Shown here: in pieces, positions 50,701-55,600 of the stretch
How positions within the stretch are numbered: position 1 is the stretch's first letter
How the letters are laid out: each line of letters opens with the position of its first letter
The notes under the pieces: generated by a model
What the model was told of the DNA's origin: nothing
The model's database searches: none
What the model saw: only the letters and a program-made list of their open reading frames with translations
Translations under genes and position numbers: made by a program
Assembly: GCA_025642075.2 (NCBI GenBank)
Contig: JAODUO010000620.1
Location: 1-64,000, forward strand
Direction: 5' to 3'
DNA length: 64,000 nucleotides
From: Ridgeia piscesae
Taxonomy: Eukaryota; Annelida; Polychaeta; Sabellida; Siboglinidae

Positions 50701-50783
50701 CGACCGCTGCATGTTGCCACCAGGTGGAGTCGAAGCGTGACGAGCCACACAATATGGACGACGGCGAACAGACAGTTCCTCAT
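8941..50783 (-). CDS. MEGF8: MEGF8, multiple EGF-like domains protein 8 (whole gene, 35 coding exons)
   Basis: A type I membrane protein of about 2769 residues; the vertebrate protein is about 2780-2845. In vertebrates MEGF8 acts with MOSMO and the ubiquitin ligase MGRN1/RNF157 to remove Smoothened from the cell surface and so limits Hedgehog signalling; it also affects left-right patterning and axon guidance. Order here: signal peptide (1-25), CUB (about 26-135), two EGF, six Kelch blades (about 200-545), PSI repeats and linkers (550-1050), EGF and laminin-EGF (1060-1260), CUB (1260-1390), EGF, Kelch blades 7-12 (1470-1830), PSI repeats (1840-2115), calcium-binding EGF, laminin-EGF repeats (2120-2390), a beta-rich juxtamembrane region, one transmembrane helix (about 2604-2626) and a tail with MASRPF (2649-2654), the motif known from attractin-family binding to MGRN1. 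Exon phases are consistent except for one extra base in each of exons 6, 12 and 30. Attractin was excluded because it lacks the two CUB/two Kelch layout. The 5' UTR exon(s) and promoter upstream were not located. Confidence 0.95.
9880..10900. other. MEGF8 intron 34, left part
   Basis: No exon seen. It holds an AT dinucleotide run at 10740-10783 and, at about 10905-10985, a degraded piece related to the hAT-like MITE described at 59846-60142 (C-C-C-G-T-C-C-A-A-A-T-G-A-C tail). Confidence 0.6.
11031..11259 (-). CDS. MEGF8: MEGF8 exon 34: laminin-EGF end and juxtamembrane region
   Basis: [12 protein letters not shown], then [20 protein letters not shown], nearly identical to vertebrate. Phase 0 in, 1 out at GGAG/GTGGGT. 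Confidence 0.94.
11826..12066. repeat. 32-bp minisatellite in MEGF8 intron 33
   Basis: About seven copies of a unit containing AACACTTGATGACAGCATTC. Unlike most arrays in this gene it does not touch a splice junction. Confidence 0.9.
12466..12592 (-). CDS. MEGF8: MEGF8 exon 33: laminin-EGF
   Basis: [11 protein letters not shown] and [12 protein letters not shown], a laminin-EGF half. Phase 2 in, 0 out at ATACAG/GTGCCA. Confidence 0.92.
13085..13233 (-). CDS. MEGF8: MEGF8 exon 32: laminin-EGF
   Basis: V-T-G-W-I-M-Q-G-P then [10 protein letters not shown] and C-K-R-G-F-F. Vertebrate has N-W-V-T-E-G-P and A-V-C-V-N-C-Q-N-N-S. Phase 0 in, 2 out at CAGGC/GTAAGT. Confidence 0.93.
13263..13320. 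repeat. (GTGC)n/(ATGC)n microsatellite
   Basis: Alternating GTGC and ATGC tetramers just upstream (in gene sense) of MEGF8 exon 32. Confidence 0.85.
13494..13661 (-). CDS. MEGF8: MEGF8 exon 31: laminin-EGF
   Basis: [15 protein letters not shown] and [12 protein letters not shown], as in vertebrate H-C-E-Q-C-L-P-L-F-V-G. Phase 0 at both ends; donor AAC/GTACGT. Confidence 0.93.
14056..14249 (-). CDS. MEGF8: MEGF8 exon 30: EGF modules with frame break
   Basis: In the incoming phase the exon begins V-G-N-C-R-P, supplying the sixth cysteine of the preceding EGF (vertebrate G-L-C-R-P). It then continues one frame over as [12 protein letters not shown] and [13 protein letters not shown]. One base fewer in the CCCC run near 14228-14231 would join them exactly, and the exon length also needs one fewer base. 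Phase 0 out at CACAG/GTGCGC. Confidence 0.9.
14822..14999 (-). CDS. MEGF8: MEGF8 exon 29: calcium-binding EGF
   Basis: [20 protein letters not shown] and [11 protein letters not shown]. The sixth cysteine comes from exon 30. Phase 1 in, 2 out at AAGAT/GTGAGT. Confidence 0.95.
15003..15368. repeat. 33-bp array abutting exon 29 acceptor
   Basis: About 11 units. In gene sense each carries GTGTTTGTGGATGTGG, related to the intron end GTGTTTGTGGACAG that precedes exon 29. Confidence 0.9.
15790..16285. repeat. 56-bp array abutting exon 28 donor
   Basis: About eight highly similar units, each with GACAAGAATATGTCA (gene sense). The first starts within the first ten bases of the intron after exon 28. 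The high identity suggests recent expansion. Confidence 0.92.
16287..16545 (-). CDS. MEGF8: MEGF8 exon 28: PSI module
   Basis: [17 protein letters not shown] and C-M-K-G-G-L-Q-G-P match vertebrate C-G-W-C-A-W-G-G and C-M-E-G-G-L-S-G-P. Phase 0 in, 1 out at CTCAG/GTGGGT. Confidence 0.95.
16560..17300. other. MEGF8 intron 27
   Basis: AT-rich intron with no repeat array, exon or transposon end that I can support. Confidence 0.6.
17306..17520 (-). CDS. MEGF8: MEGF8 exon 27: PSI module
   Basis: [13 protein letters not shown] and I-E-S-S-P-P then [15 protein letters not shown], collinear with vertebrate. Phase 1 in, 0 out at CAACAG/GTAAAA. Confidence 0.95.
17540..18240. other. MEGF8 intron 26
   Basis: AT-rich intron. 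The one plus-strand open frame (17785-18090) has AT-driven composition and no recognisable domain. Confidence 0.6.
18253..18463 (-). CDS. MEGF8: MEGF8 exon 26: PSI module
   Basis: [14 protein letters not shown] and [10 protein letters not shown]; the W-T-R-Q-F-K-R block is identical to vertebrate MEGF8. Acceptor CTCTGTCCCCAG, phase 0 in, phase 1 out at TTCAA/GTAAGT. Confidence 0.95.
18484..19372. repeat. 25-bp array near exon 26 acceptor
   Basis: About 35 units of GACACTGACTGACACAGACACACAG with variants, starting some 20 bp from the exon 26 acceptor. In gene sense the units are pyrimidine/GT-rich. Three long minus-strand frames over it are artefacts. Confidence 0.93.
19376..19565. repeat. 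GACA/GGAC-rich simple repeat
   Basis: Degenerate GACAGACGGA and GGATGGAT repeats continuing the exon 26 array. Confidence 0.8.
19769..19904 (-). CDS. MEGF8: MEGF8 exon 25: PSI module
   Basis: C-L-V-A-N-S-T and [13 protein letters not shown], matching vertebrate T-C-S-E-C-L-A. Phases 2 in, 0 out at ACCAAG/GTCAGT. Confidence 0.93.
20674..20929 (-). CDS. MEGF8: MEGF8 exon 24: last Kelch blade and PSI start
   Basis: A-V-V-G-G-A-A-I-V and D-I-Y-F-V-A-G-F-N end the second propeller. [17 protein letters not shown] begins a PSI repeat (vertebrate A-C-N-Q-S-G-A-C). Phases 1 in, 2 out. Confidence 0.93.
21219..21616. repeat. 21-bp splice-donor array after exon 23
   Basis: About 18 units. In gene sense each begins CAG/GTAGGACACC, the same string as the exon 23 donor. 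The period is 21 bp, and the frame continues open from the exon across the array. Confidence 0.93.
21617..21761 (-). CDS. MEGF8: MEGF8 exon 23: Kelch blade
   Basis: [19 protein letters not shown], then Y-W-C-N-R-W-M. It leaves in phase 1 at TCTCAG/GTAGGA; the donor is the first unit of a 21-bp array that stays open in this frame. Confidence 0.93.
22708..22871 (-). CDS. MEGF8: MEGF8 exon 22: Kelch blade
   Basis: [10 protein letters not shown] and I-Y-V-F-G-G-Y-E-Y, matching vertebrate [10 protein letters not shown]. Phase 1 in, 0 out at AACAAG/GTGGGC. Confidence 0.94.
23634..23820 (-). CDS. MEGF8: MEGF8 exon 21: Kelch blade
   Basis: [17 protein letters not shown] and T-Y-E-Y-D-T-S define a Kelch blade. 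Phase 0 in, phase 1 out at ACAG/GTCAGT. Confidence 0.93.
24117..24246 (-). CDS. MEGF8: MEGF8 exon 20: Kelch blade
   Basis: [10 protein letters not shown] and M-Y-V-F-G-G-L-G, then M-W-K-Y-N-L-D, a standard Kelch blade. Phases 2 in, 0 out at CTCCAG/GTAGGA. Confidence 0.93.
24669..24970 (-). CDS. MEGF8: MEGF8 exon 19: EGF end and Kelch blade 7
   Basis: [16 protein letters not shown] ends the EGF, then a linker, then R-T-G-H-S-L-V and V-Y-M-F-G-G-Y with L-W-R-Y-N-I begin the second propeller. The exon's first 10 nt and its acceptor are copied in each unit of the array to its right. Leaves in phase 2 at GCAAG/GTATGT. Confidence 0.92.
24971..26215. repeat. 41-bp splice-acceptor array before exon 19
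   Basis: About 30 units. In gene sense each reads TGTTACAG/ACCCTGGGCCAG, that is, the exon 19 acceptor plus the first exon bases. Units near the exon are nearly identical and degrade with distance. Confidence 0.94.
26590..26774 (-). CDS. MEGF8: MEGF8 exon 18: EGF modules
   Basis: S-S-S-R-G-F-N-A-S closes CUB2 (vertebrate S-S-S-W-G-F-N-A-S). [12 protein letters not shown] and L-L-C-P-N-N-C-S-T form EGF modules. Phases 1 in, 0 out at AATAAG/GTAAGA. Confidence 0.94.
26820..27660. other. MEGF8 intron 17
   Basis: No array. A segment at about 26850-26940 (ACAGCTGCATTTCACAGC, ending TTGAGAGGTAAATAATTTAC) resembles 43035-43108, a low-copy dispersed repeat. Confidence 0.55.
27677..27842 (-). CDS. 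MEGF8: MEGF8 exon 17: CUB2 second half
   Basis: [12 protein letters not shown], then L-L-A-A-Y-C-G-Y-G and [10 protein letters not shown], completing the second CUB. Phase 0 in through TTGTTTAG, phase 1 out at CCAA/GTAAGT. Confidence 0.92.
28000..28716. repeat. 36-bp array next to exon 16 donor
   Basis: About 20 units with ACTATCCACTAACACGTC and CAGTATCAGAGTGCAT, starting about 10-20 bp inside the intron. It shows higher-order structure: a roughly 130-bp block is repeated. Confidence 0.92.
28726..28951 (-). CDS. MEGF8: MEGF8 exon 16: CUB2 first half
   Basis: [16 protein letters not shown] starts the second CUB, with A-Y-C-L-W-I-L-T-V and I-T-F-T-M-H-T-D. It parallels the vertebrate G-S-C-F-R-E-C-G-G-R segment. 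Phases 2 in, 0 out at ATGG/GTGGGT. Confidence 0.9.
28960..29760. other. MEGF8 intron 15
   Basis: AT-rich; short AATAAATAAA runs only. Nothing further seen. Confidence 0.6.
29763..29904 (-). CDS. MEGF8: MEGF8 exon 15: laminin-EGF
   Basis: [12 protein letters not shown] and [10 protein letters not shown] then C-L-D-G-Y-Y-G-N-P, a complete laminin-type EGF repeat. Phases 1 in, 2 out at CCCAG/GTGAGT. Confidence 0.94.
29910..30420. other. MEGF8 intron 14
   Basis: A short tRNA-like head (GTGGCGGGGTGGTTAGAACA near 29949) suggests a SINE remnant, but no B box follows. Nothing else seen. Confidence 0.35.
30424..30650 (-). CDS. MEGF8: MEGF8 exon 14: EGF and laminin-EGF
   Basis: [16 protein letters not shown] followed by [10 protein letters not shown] and [13 protein letters not shown]. 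It aligns without gaps to vertebrate R-C-R-P-G-S-F-G-N-A-T. Phases 2 in, 1 out (CAGA/GTTAGT). Confidence 0.94.
30694..31704. mobile_element. piggyBac-type non-autonomous element
   Basis: Perfect 12-bp terminal inverted repeats (CCCATTTTATCC at 30694-30705, GGATAAAATGGG at 31693-31704) are flanked by TTAA on both sides (30690-30693 and 31705-31708), the hallmark of piggyBac insertion. A subterminal block (TCCGGAATACGATTCTAGTC) is repeated twice at the left end. Length is 1011 bp and no transposase is recognisable, so it needs a partner enzyme. It lies in MEGF8 intron 13. Confidence 0.9.
32026..32251 (-). CDS. MEGF8: MEGF8 exon 13: EGF-like module
   Basis: Contains N-C-S-A-L-V-A-G, then [14 protein letters not shown] and [11 protein letters not shown], matching the vertebrate C-P-D-V-D-E-C module. 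Incoming phase 1 through GACACCGCAG, outgoing phase 2 at AGAAC/GTAAGT. Confidence 0.94.
32285..33540. repeat. 19-bp array near exon 13 acceptor
   Basis: About 65 units of TTGGTGACAACAGACAGAC with C/T and A/G variants. It lies about 35 bp upstream of exon 13. The 518-, 471-, 267- and 233-residue frames over it are artefacts. Confidence 0.95.
33813..34082 (-). CDS. MEGF8: MEGF8 exon 12: PSI modules with frame break
   Basis: The 5' end reads [12 protein letters not shown] in the incoming phase. The rest reads [12 protein letters not shown] and later [20 protein letters not shown] in the next frame. Removing one base near 34040-34043 (a GG pair) joins the two with Cys spacing identical to vertebrate MEGF8. 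The exon length also requires one base fewer. Ends in phase 1 at CCTAG/GTCAGT. Confidence 0.9.
34086..34440. repeat. 38-bp array next to exon 12 acceptor
   Basis: About nine units. In gene sense each carries GGTTACTCTTGTAAC, a variant of the GGTTACTCTTGTGAC that forms part of the exon 12 polypyrimidine region. Confidence 0.9.
34809..34912 (-). CDS. MEGF8: MEGF8 exon 11: PSI module, middle part
   Basis: [13 protein letters not shown] continues the C-S-A-C-A-T end of exon 10, as in vertebrate D-P-F-C-E-W. It closes with C-P-P-P-C-Q and leaves in phase 2 at CAACA/GTGAGT. Confidence 0.9.
34920..35365. other. MEGF8 intron 10, right of exon 11
   Basis: AT-rich intron sequence leading into the array at 35370; no exon seen. 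Confidence 0.55.
35370..36478. repeat. 36-bp array next to exon 10 donor
   Basis: About 30 units of ATATGGTAAGTATGCATTTA plus CTGAATGGTGAGTC. The plus strand (antisense to MEGF8) carries two donor-like GGTAAGT/GGTGAGT strings per unit. The 36-bp period is a multiple of three, hence the long frames on both strands. Confidence 0.94.
36503..36757 (-). CDS. MEGF8: MEGF8 exon 10: PSI module
   Basis: [12 protein letters not shown] precedes [13 protein letters not shown], a PSI signature; the exon ends E-C-S-A-C-A-T before GTGAGT. It is phase 0 at both ends, 85 codons. Confidence 0.94.
37180..37310. repeat. (TA)n microsatellite
   Basis: TA runs at 37182-37247 and 37291-37310 in MEGF8 intron 9. The nearby sequence (36835-37170) has several AAGGCTTTTCAAGACTTT-like imperfect repeats. 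Confidence 0.9.
37588..37722. repeat. 43-bp triplicate
   Basis: Three near-identical units containing CCAGTGACACCAGCACGTG and ACCAAGACTTAAACAATGTC in MEGF8 intron 9. Confidence 0.9.
37858..38076 (-). CDS. MEGF8: MEGF8 exon 9: linker region
   Basis: 73 codons in phase 0. [14 protein letters not shown] aligns with vertebrate S-A-R-L-F-P-L-P-G-R-D-H-K-Y. The acceptor is TTTTTCACTCAG and the donor CAC/GTAGGT. Confidence 0.9.
38100..38940. other. MEGF8 intron 8
   Basis: Includes a (TA)n run at 38668-38727 followed by imperfect repeats of AATTACGTTTAGTAAATGACG up to the exon 8 donor. No exon seen. Confidence 0.7.
38945..39145 (-). CDS. MEGF8: MEGF8 exon 8: linker region
   Basis: 67 codons in phase 0, beginning [10 protein letters not shown] and including V-Q-G-F-L-H-P-L. 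It is collinear with the vertebrate segment that starts V-S-I-V-R-S-T-T. No named domain. Ends at AAA/GTAAGC. Confidence 0.88.
39320..40264. repeat. 54-bp array of exon 7 end plus donor
   Basis: About 17 intronic units in addition to the exon copy. In gene sense each contains CCTAACTGGCTCTACCC and then GATGAG/GTGAG or GACGAG/GTGAG, so every unit is the last 49 nt of exon 7 with its 5' splice site. In-frame readthrough reaches a TAA within the first intronic unit. Confidence 0.95.
40265..40431 (-). CDS. MEGF8: MEGF8 exon 7: linker with G-W-W-G motif
   Basis: Starts [11 protein letters not shown] and contains V-Y-G-W-W-G-K-N-S, matching the vertebrate T-V-G-W-W-G segment, then P-P-N-W-L-Y-P-D-E before the donor GACGAG/GTGAGT. 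The last 49 nt of this exon plus the first intron bases are the monomer of the adjacent tandem array. Confidence 0.92.
40802..40977 (-). CDS. MEGF8: MEGF8 exon 6: PSI module with frame break
   Basis: The 5' part reads [20 protein letters not shown] and C-G-S-C in one frame. The 3' part reads [17 protein letters not shown] in the next frame. Both halves fit the same PSI repeat, and the flanking exons need phases 0 in and 1 out, so the 176-nt exon has one base too many. The extra base lies roughly between 40880 and 40910. Assembly error is the simplest cause. Confidence 0.85.
40982..41800. repeat. 37-bp acceptor array before exon 6
   Basis: About 22 units. In gene sense each contains CACCTGTCACAG/ACA, the exon 6 acceptor. 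Other sequence in the unit is AGCATGTTGTTATTACATTG. Confidence 0.93.
41800..42550. other. MEGF8 intron 5, right part
   Basis: No array or exon supported. Confidence 0.55.
42562..42708 (-). CDS. MEGF8: MEGF8 exon 5: PSI module
   Basis: [12 protein letters not shown] and then N-P-E-C-I-W-C form the first half of a PSI repeat, matching vertebrate D-Y-C-S-M-Y-T-D-H and D-P-E-C-S-W-C. Both ends are phase 0. The donor, ACAG/GTCTGA, is weak; no better one keeps the frame. Confidence 0.85.
42720..43580. other. MEGF8 intron 4
   Basis: Contains the 43035-43108 copy of the low-copy repeat also seen near 26850. Nothing else supported. Confidence 0.5.
43591..43739 (-). CDS. MEGF8: MEGF8 exon 4: last Kelch blade of propeller 1
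   Basis: Reads [15 protein letters not shown] and then [15 protein letters not shown], closing the first six-bladed propeller. Enters in phase 1 and leaves in phase 0 at AACCAG/GTAAAT. Confidence 0.93.
43745..44410. other. MEGF8 intron 3
   Basis: Ordinary AT-rich intron; nothing noted. Confidence 0.6.
44416..45565 (-). CDS. MEGF8: MEGF8 exon 3: CUB1 end, EGF 1-2, Kelch blades 1-5
   Basis: The largest internal exon (1150 nt). It starts [11 protein letters not shown], the end of CUB1, followed by two EGF modules ([12 protein letters not shown] and [12 protein letters not shown]). Kelch signatures follow: L-Y-V-F-G-G, F-F-I-F-G-G, L-Y-L-F-G-G, I-L-V-F-G-G and M-V-I-H-G-G-N. The stretch from [13 protein letters not shown] is very close to vertebrate MEGF8. 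It ends in phase 1 at ACAG/GTATGT. Confidence 0.96.
45875..46038 (-). CDS. MEGF8: MEGF8 exon 2: CUB1 core
   Basis: Joins exon 1 in phase 1 through TTTGTTACAG. It carries the CUB core [13 protein letters not shown], which lines up with the vertebrate [13 protein letters not shown], then [11 protein letters not shown]. It ends in phase 0 at CAT/GTAAGT. Confidence 0.93.
46820..47115. repeat. About 91-bp triplicate in MEGF8 intron 1
   Basis: Three direct copies with GTACATCAATCACATGTTAC, GAAATTACATTCCTTCT and a TAATTGTAAAAAAATCACG end. Confidence 0.92.
47594..49290. repeat. 31-bp minisatellite in MEGF8 intron 1
   Basis: About 54 units of CACCACCAGTGTCTGCATTC plus AGCAGTACCAA, with two subtypes (GTCTTCAG left, CATTCAG right). 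A unit of 31 bp without stops leaves all three plus-strand frames open for up to 567 codons. There is no initiation context, codon bias or domain, so I do not call it a gene. Confidence 0.95.
49405..49819. mobile_element. hAT-like MITE, copy 1
   Basis: Ends CAAGGCGTTTTGCAGG and AAAGTCATG; internal sequence (TTTTTGCCAGTCACAC, GGACACGTGGATGTTA) matches the copies at 59846 and 60985. The flanks TTTGTGAG and TTTTTGAG form a 7/8 target-site duplication of hAT length. Confidence 0.75.
49830..50600. other. MEGF8 intron 1, right end
   Basis: AT-rich, with a short (TTGA)n run at 50093-50108. No exon seen. Confidence 0.6.
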
Positions 50784-50811
50784 GCCAGTGTATGCCGCCG
50801 TGCTGAAGGGT
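50615..50811 (-). CDS. MEGF8: MEGF8 exon 1: signal peptide and start of CUB1
   Basis: Translation is placed at the ATG at 50783-50781, giving [14 protein letters not shown] as a hydrophobic signal segment. The CUB domain starts with [12 protein letters not shown] and includes C-E-W-L-I-D. A CCTTTCCAG acceptor at 50812-50814 lies 28 nt upstream of the ATG, so at least one non-coding 5' exon lies further right. The exon ends in phase 1 at GATG/GTAAGT. Confidence 0.88.
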
Positions 50812-53060
50812 CTGGAAAGGGTAAAACTTAAAAGTAAAACAAACATTATACAGTAGGAGAAGACCAACAATATCAATAGTGACACTTTCCTCCACCTGGG
50901 AAATACAGCCACCTCATAATTTGGGACAGTCCCAAATTATTTTATAACCCCCCATAGTCACCTGACTCACCCTGCTATTTAGGTCACTTCTGCTCAGTCC
51001 AAAGGTGACCTTAATTGTGAGATTCCATTAGTCAATACTGCGTCTACTGTCACCTGGAGTCAGTCATACAGCCACCTGTCAAATTGTCATCGTCCCCTTT
51101 TAACATAATCCCAGATATCCATACCAGTGAAATGTCTCAAATTAGTTCAACTAATATAATTCACACAATTGTCATGTAACTAAAATTCATTTTGTTGACA
51201 AAATGGTTTACAAACTAATATTATAACAACAACTTAGTTATTTATGGTGTTAGCCAAATAAATAAAAACGTAAAAGCACATCTATAGTTCTACACTGCTC
51301 TGGACTATGACATAGCAAAGTCAATGTGTACATTGCTATGTCAACACTCAACAAGGCATAATCTTGAACTTTGACTGAATTAACTACTATAAATAATGTC
51401 ATCTTATATCATAAATATTATGCAAACTGCAATATGTTACATTTGATACATTGTCAATGTTACATGCCCAAATGATTAAAACAGGAAAAATATATACAAT
51501 TTGGTGACACAGTTTGCTTATTTTTTATGGTTGCTTATATAATGTGAAATAGCAGCAGTCTGAGCAGTGACTTTTAAATGTAATAATCTTTACACATAGC
51601 TTCATTAGATTTTTTCCATAGAAATCCAACCATCTTGTATACTGCACGATTCCATGACTACCTGGTAAACTAATTTATCACGATTTAATAACAATGTTTC
51701 TGTTTACGACCCAATAGTCGTATTGAGAAGTAACAAATAATACACCTCTACCCAGACCACGATTCACGAAACCACACGTTTTGCCAGAATAACGTAAATG
51801 GACAATACAAAAACCACAAAGTCATGGTGTTATTACCAGTGTATACAATATTACAATGCATGTGTGAAATACAAACGTCTGTTCTTGAATACAGAAAATA
51901 GGTACCTTTGTAAATTATATCTCAATTACATCACTATAACCTGGCTGATTACTTATTTTCATATTCTATATAGCCGACCTATATGAATGCTCTCACACTA
52001 TAATTATAGATCTGTTCTTCTGCTAAGTCTGGTTTCTGAGGATGTTGGTGCTATAGATTATTATCAATGTGACAATTAACAGGTGTGACGCACTGACGGG
52101 TGACAACAAAGAATCATTTAGCTCCCTCCCAGCAACCAGCAAGTAAACATTAACCAGGACGCCTACACGCCATGACAGTGTACACATATAATGTCCACAG
52201 CACGACAAACAAACACGATTCCCAACATATGTGTGCCCACATCTATTGGCCATATTCCAGGTTCAATAATTATAGACATAGCTGACTTGATCACATCCAA
52301 CACACGGCCACTGCACATATTTGCTCTGATCAATAAGTGACTGAATAAATCGCTAATTATACTAATTATTCTAAAGTACCTGGGTACCCACAACAAATGT
52401 TACATTGACAGTGCATGTTGTATGTTTGGTGGCTTTGATTATATATGTGTATGTTGCATTACAATTCTAGTCTGATTTCTAGCATTTTGTATGAAAAAAT
52501 TTCAGAGAAGTATTTCATTATTATATGATTATTTACCTACCCAAAAACTTGTTGTCTTTTCTCCATATCACTTTGTGACTACATTCAAATATTTTATTAC
52601 GTAATTTTAACAACCACATAATTTATGGTATAGATTGTTGAGGACACTTTATTGTATGCAATGGTAAAGGTTTCAGAAATCTGATTCACTACCACTAGTT
52701 TTGGACACCCTAACAATCTACATAAATTGGTATATATTGATTGCTGCACTGTGTTTCTGGACATACAATGCAGCAATGTACACATATTATATTATTACAT
52801 ATCAGAATCAAATTAAGGTCTTTTCTAGAGCAAAAACATACAGCAAGTAGTTTATTATGCTGCAATGATTTGGGGGGCCATCCCAAATGTTTGTCAGAAA
52901 TATGGGGTGGGGGTCTCTGAGTAAGCAGTAAGTGTGGTGAGCCCTAAATCAATCTGTATTCAGTGTTTTGTACTTAATTAATATAGTAATCTAGAAAGTA
53001 ACTGTTTGTGTTCAAAATAATACACCAGACCATAACATATGTGTAATATTCGTTTCTACT
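50812..53060. other. Upstream of MEGF8 exon 1
   Basis: Presumably MEGF8 5' intron. I could not identify the 5' UTR exon or promoter. No recognisable coding exon on either strand. Confidence 0.45.
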
Positions 53061-53148
53061 AATTCATCGGACTGGCTATTCGCAGAGCAGCTCTGCGAAT
53101 AAGGTCACACTCGCCACTATTCGCAGAGCAATGATGAGGTGAGAGGTG

Positions 53149-53226
53149 GTAGTGTAGATTAGTGGTTAGTGTAGGGTTAGCACTCCGCCTGTCCCACCGA
53201 AGGCCCGGGTTCAATTCCCCATCATG
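53149..53226 (+). pseudogene. tRNA-Asp-derived sequence (SINE head or tRNA pseudogene)
   Basis: TAGATTAGTGGTTAGTG resembles a pol III A box, CCGCCTGTC matches a tRNA-Asp anticodon arm with GTC, and GGGTTCAATTCCCC is a good B box/T arm. The acceptor stem does not pair properly and the D arm is expanded. It sits just inside the left inverted repeat of the surrounding element. Confidence 0.65.
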
Positions 53227-54811
53227 GCAGTTATATATTTATTTGCAAATGCTATACACGTGTACTCGTATTTTATATATTCTATTTCTGGACTACATTG
53301 ATAAATAATATAAATTACAACACTGCCACCTTTGTTGTACGGAACTGAACTTTAGGAGATAAAACTAAATCAACAATTTAGCTATCCATGTTTTACTTGT
53401 ACTTTTATTGTATTTATTTCTTATAACTTTTAACTACTTCAGTCGACACTACTGAACAGAAATTTACTCTATATAAAGTTTATTATTTTTAAAACATGTG
53501 TAGCAACTAGTCAAAGATTCTCTCCTACCTGCTTTGCGAATTAGAGAAACTGTCCTAATCGACATAGGCTTGAAATTATTATACAGTCTATCAGAATTTA
53601 AGCAGAAAAGTATTCACACATGTCACAACTATGTAATGCTTTGGTAAAAGACACTTTGGTAATGGGACATTTTGGTAATAGGAAAATTTGGTAAACAGAC
53701 ATTTTGATAAACCAACAAATATTCTTTAAAGGCATATTTCTTTATATAAAAACTTTGCAGTTAATAATAAAAAATGAATGTAACTATGGTTGTGTGTTCA
53801 GTAACAATTTAATTCAGAGTCACACATGTATCATGGCAGCAAGTCGGTGTACACACTAGTGGGGTAATGCTTGCTTGCAAGACATGTGCAACGCCACAGT
53901 ATCATGCAATTTTTCTTTGTGTGCTTGGTATACACATTACACATAGCCATTCCATAAAAGCTTTGCTTTTCCCCTGGTTGTTGTTGATAACTCCATGTTC
54001 ACATGTCATGATGTCACTTTATGTGTGTGTAGGTTTAAATGTGTCCTGCTAGCCACTGGTTGGCTACAGTGGTTGAACACTTATAGGAATTTGGAAGCCA
54101 TGTTCCCTTCAGAGGCAAGCACCACCCAGGCCTGAACACTGGCGGGAAGCCAAGTTTCCTGTCTGGACCATCCTCATTTACAAAGACTGACATCTCAACA
54201 TGTTACCTCTGGATATTACAGACTGGACAGATTATTTTCAGTAGTTTTACAAAAATTTCTAGATACCAAAATGTCTGTTACCAAAATGTCATGGATCCGT
54301 AATGTATACATGTATAATTATATGTATGTATATATATATATATACATATAATAGTAGTTAATAACAAATATATCACATGTCAATACATATATAGATTCAT
54401 AGTATGCATTTATGTAATTATGACCTTTCACTCTTATATTTTTAACTAGATCAGCTAGCATAATAATTAAACTATTTACTCATTAATATTTTTCCTTTTA
54501 CATGTATTAATTTATGATTTATTACAATTGACACTACTATTGTATTGTTGTAGTCATTTATTATTAATTAACTACTATATATATTGCAATTGCTGATATG
54601 CATATTTTATATACATACATAGTATATACATACATGTATATATATATTTCTATTTATTGACTACATTAATGCATACTATAAATTACAACAATACCACCCT
54701 CGATTTAATTTTCTCTAGTTCAGTTCCGTACAACAATGATTTAGCTATACATTTTAATTGTACATTAATTATATTTATTTCTTATTATTCTTAGCTACTA
54801 TTATCAATACT

Positions 54812-55600
54812 CAGGGGTAGAACTTTGGCATTTATTTTACTAGTAAAGACAAAAGTTTACTAGTCTGCCAAAAGGTTTACTAGTCCTGCAAAAGATAAAA
54901 ACAACCCACATTTAAGTTGTTACAATTTTATTTAAAACTAAAAAAATTATGTGTTTTTGCAACGCCAGTTAAAAAAACAATGCAGTGTTCATAAATGTAA
55001 AAAAATAGTAATAAGGAAATAACAAAAGTAATTAATGAAGAAGTGAAGATATGATTTGTAAAAAAAAACACCTTCACAATTGGTTGAAAAAGGATGGCAA
55101 TTGCGCTCGTTGACCAGTAGTACCACCCTACCAGATACAGGACAGCCTACCATTATGAATTTTCCATATAATTCCGGAAATTGACCTCATATTACAGTCT
55201 TATGAAAACTGCTCTGTTACTGTATTAATAAAAAATAACAAGTATAGAAAATTATAGATATCAAGAACCGTTAATGTTACACTTAATGCCTAGACAAGTT
55301 CATAGCTGGTGGCTATGTCATCATTTATCAGCAAATGAAGCTATCACTACTGTAGCCAGTTGTTCACTGGCAGCAATTTATCAATGTTTTAGTGACTTGG
55401 GATTCAGTTACATCCCGGCCTGTAGATGGGTTAAGGTTAGGATCACTGTGGCTACAGAGGCTTGATCGACTACTGTAGGGTGGGGTGGATGACACATTGA
55501 CCCTTACTAGACCACCGGACTAATTATTAGGCAGGTTTACTAGTCCGCCCTTATCTTTACTAGTGTATGACTAGCGGACTAGTGGGTAGTTCTACCCCTG
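54812..55600. mobile_element. Nested DNA transposon (789 bp)
   Basis: Terminal inverted repeats CAGGGGTAGAACT at 54812-54824 and its complement ending at 55600. A 6-bp AATACT duplication (54806-54811 and 55601-55606) flanks it. Subterminal TTTACTAGT motifs recur on both sides. The termini are hAT-like. It interrupts the right half of the 53069-55864 element. A small plus-strand frame (55274-55465) shows no transposase motif. Confidence 0.8.

Noticed and set aside
8941..50783. Attractin or attractin-like as the identity of the large gene
   Set aside because: Two CUB and two Kelch propellers with interleaved PSI/laminin-EGF sets and the specific W-T-R-Q-F-K-R and tail motifs fit MEGF8.
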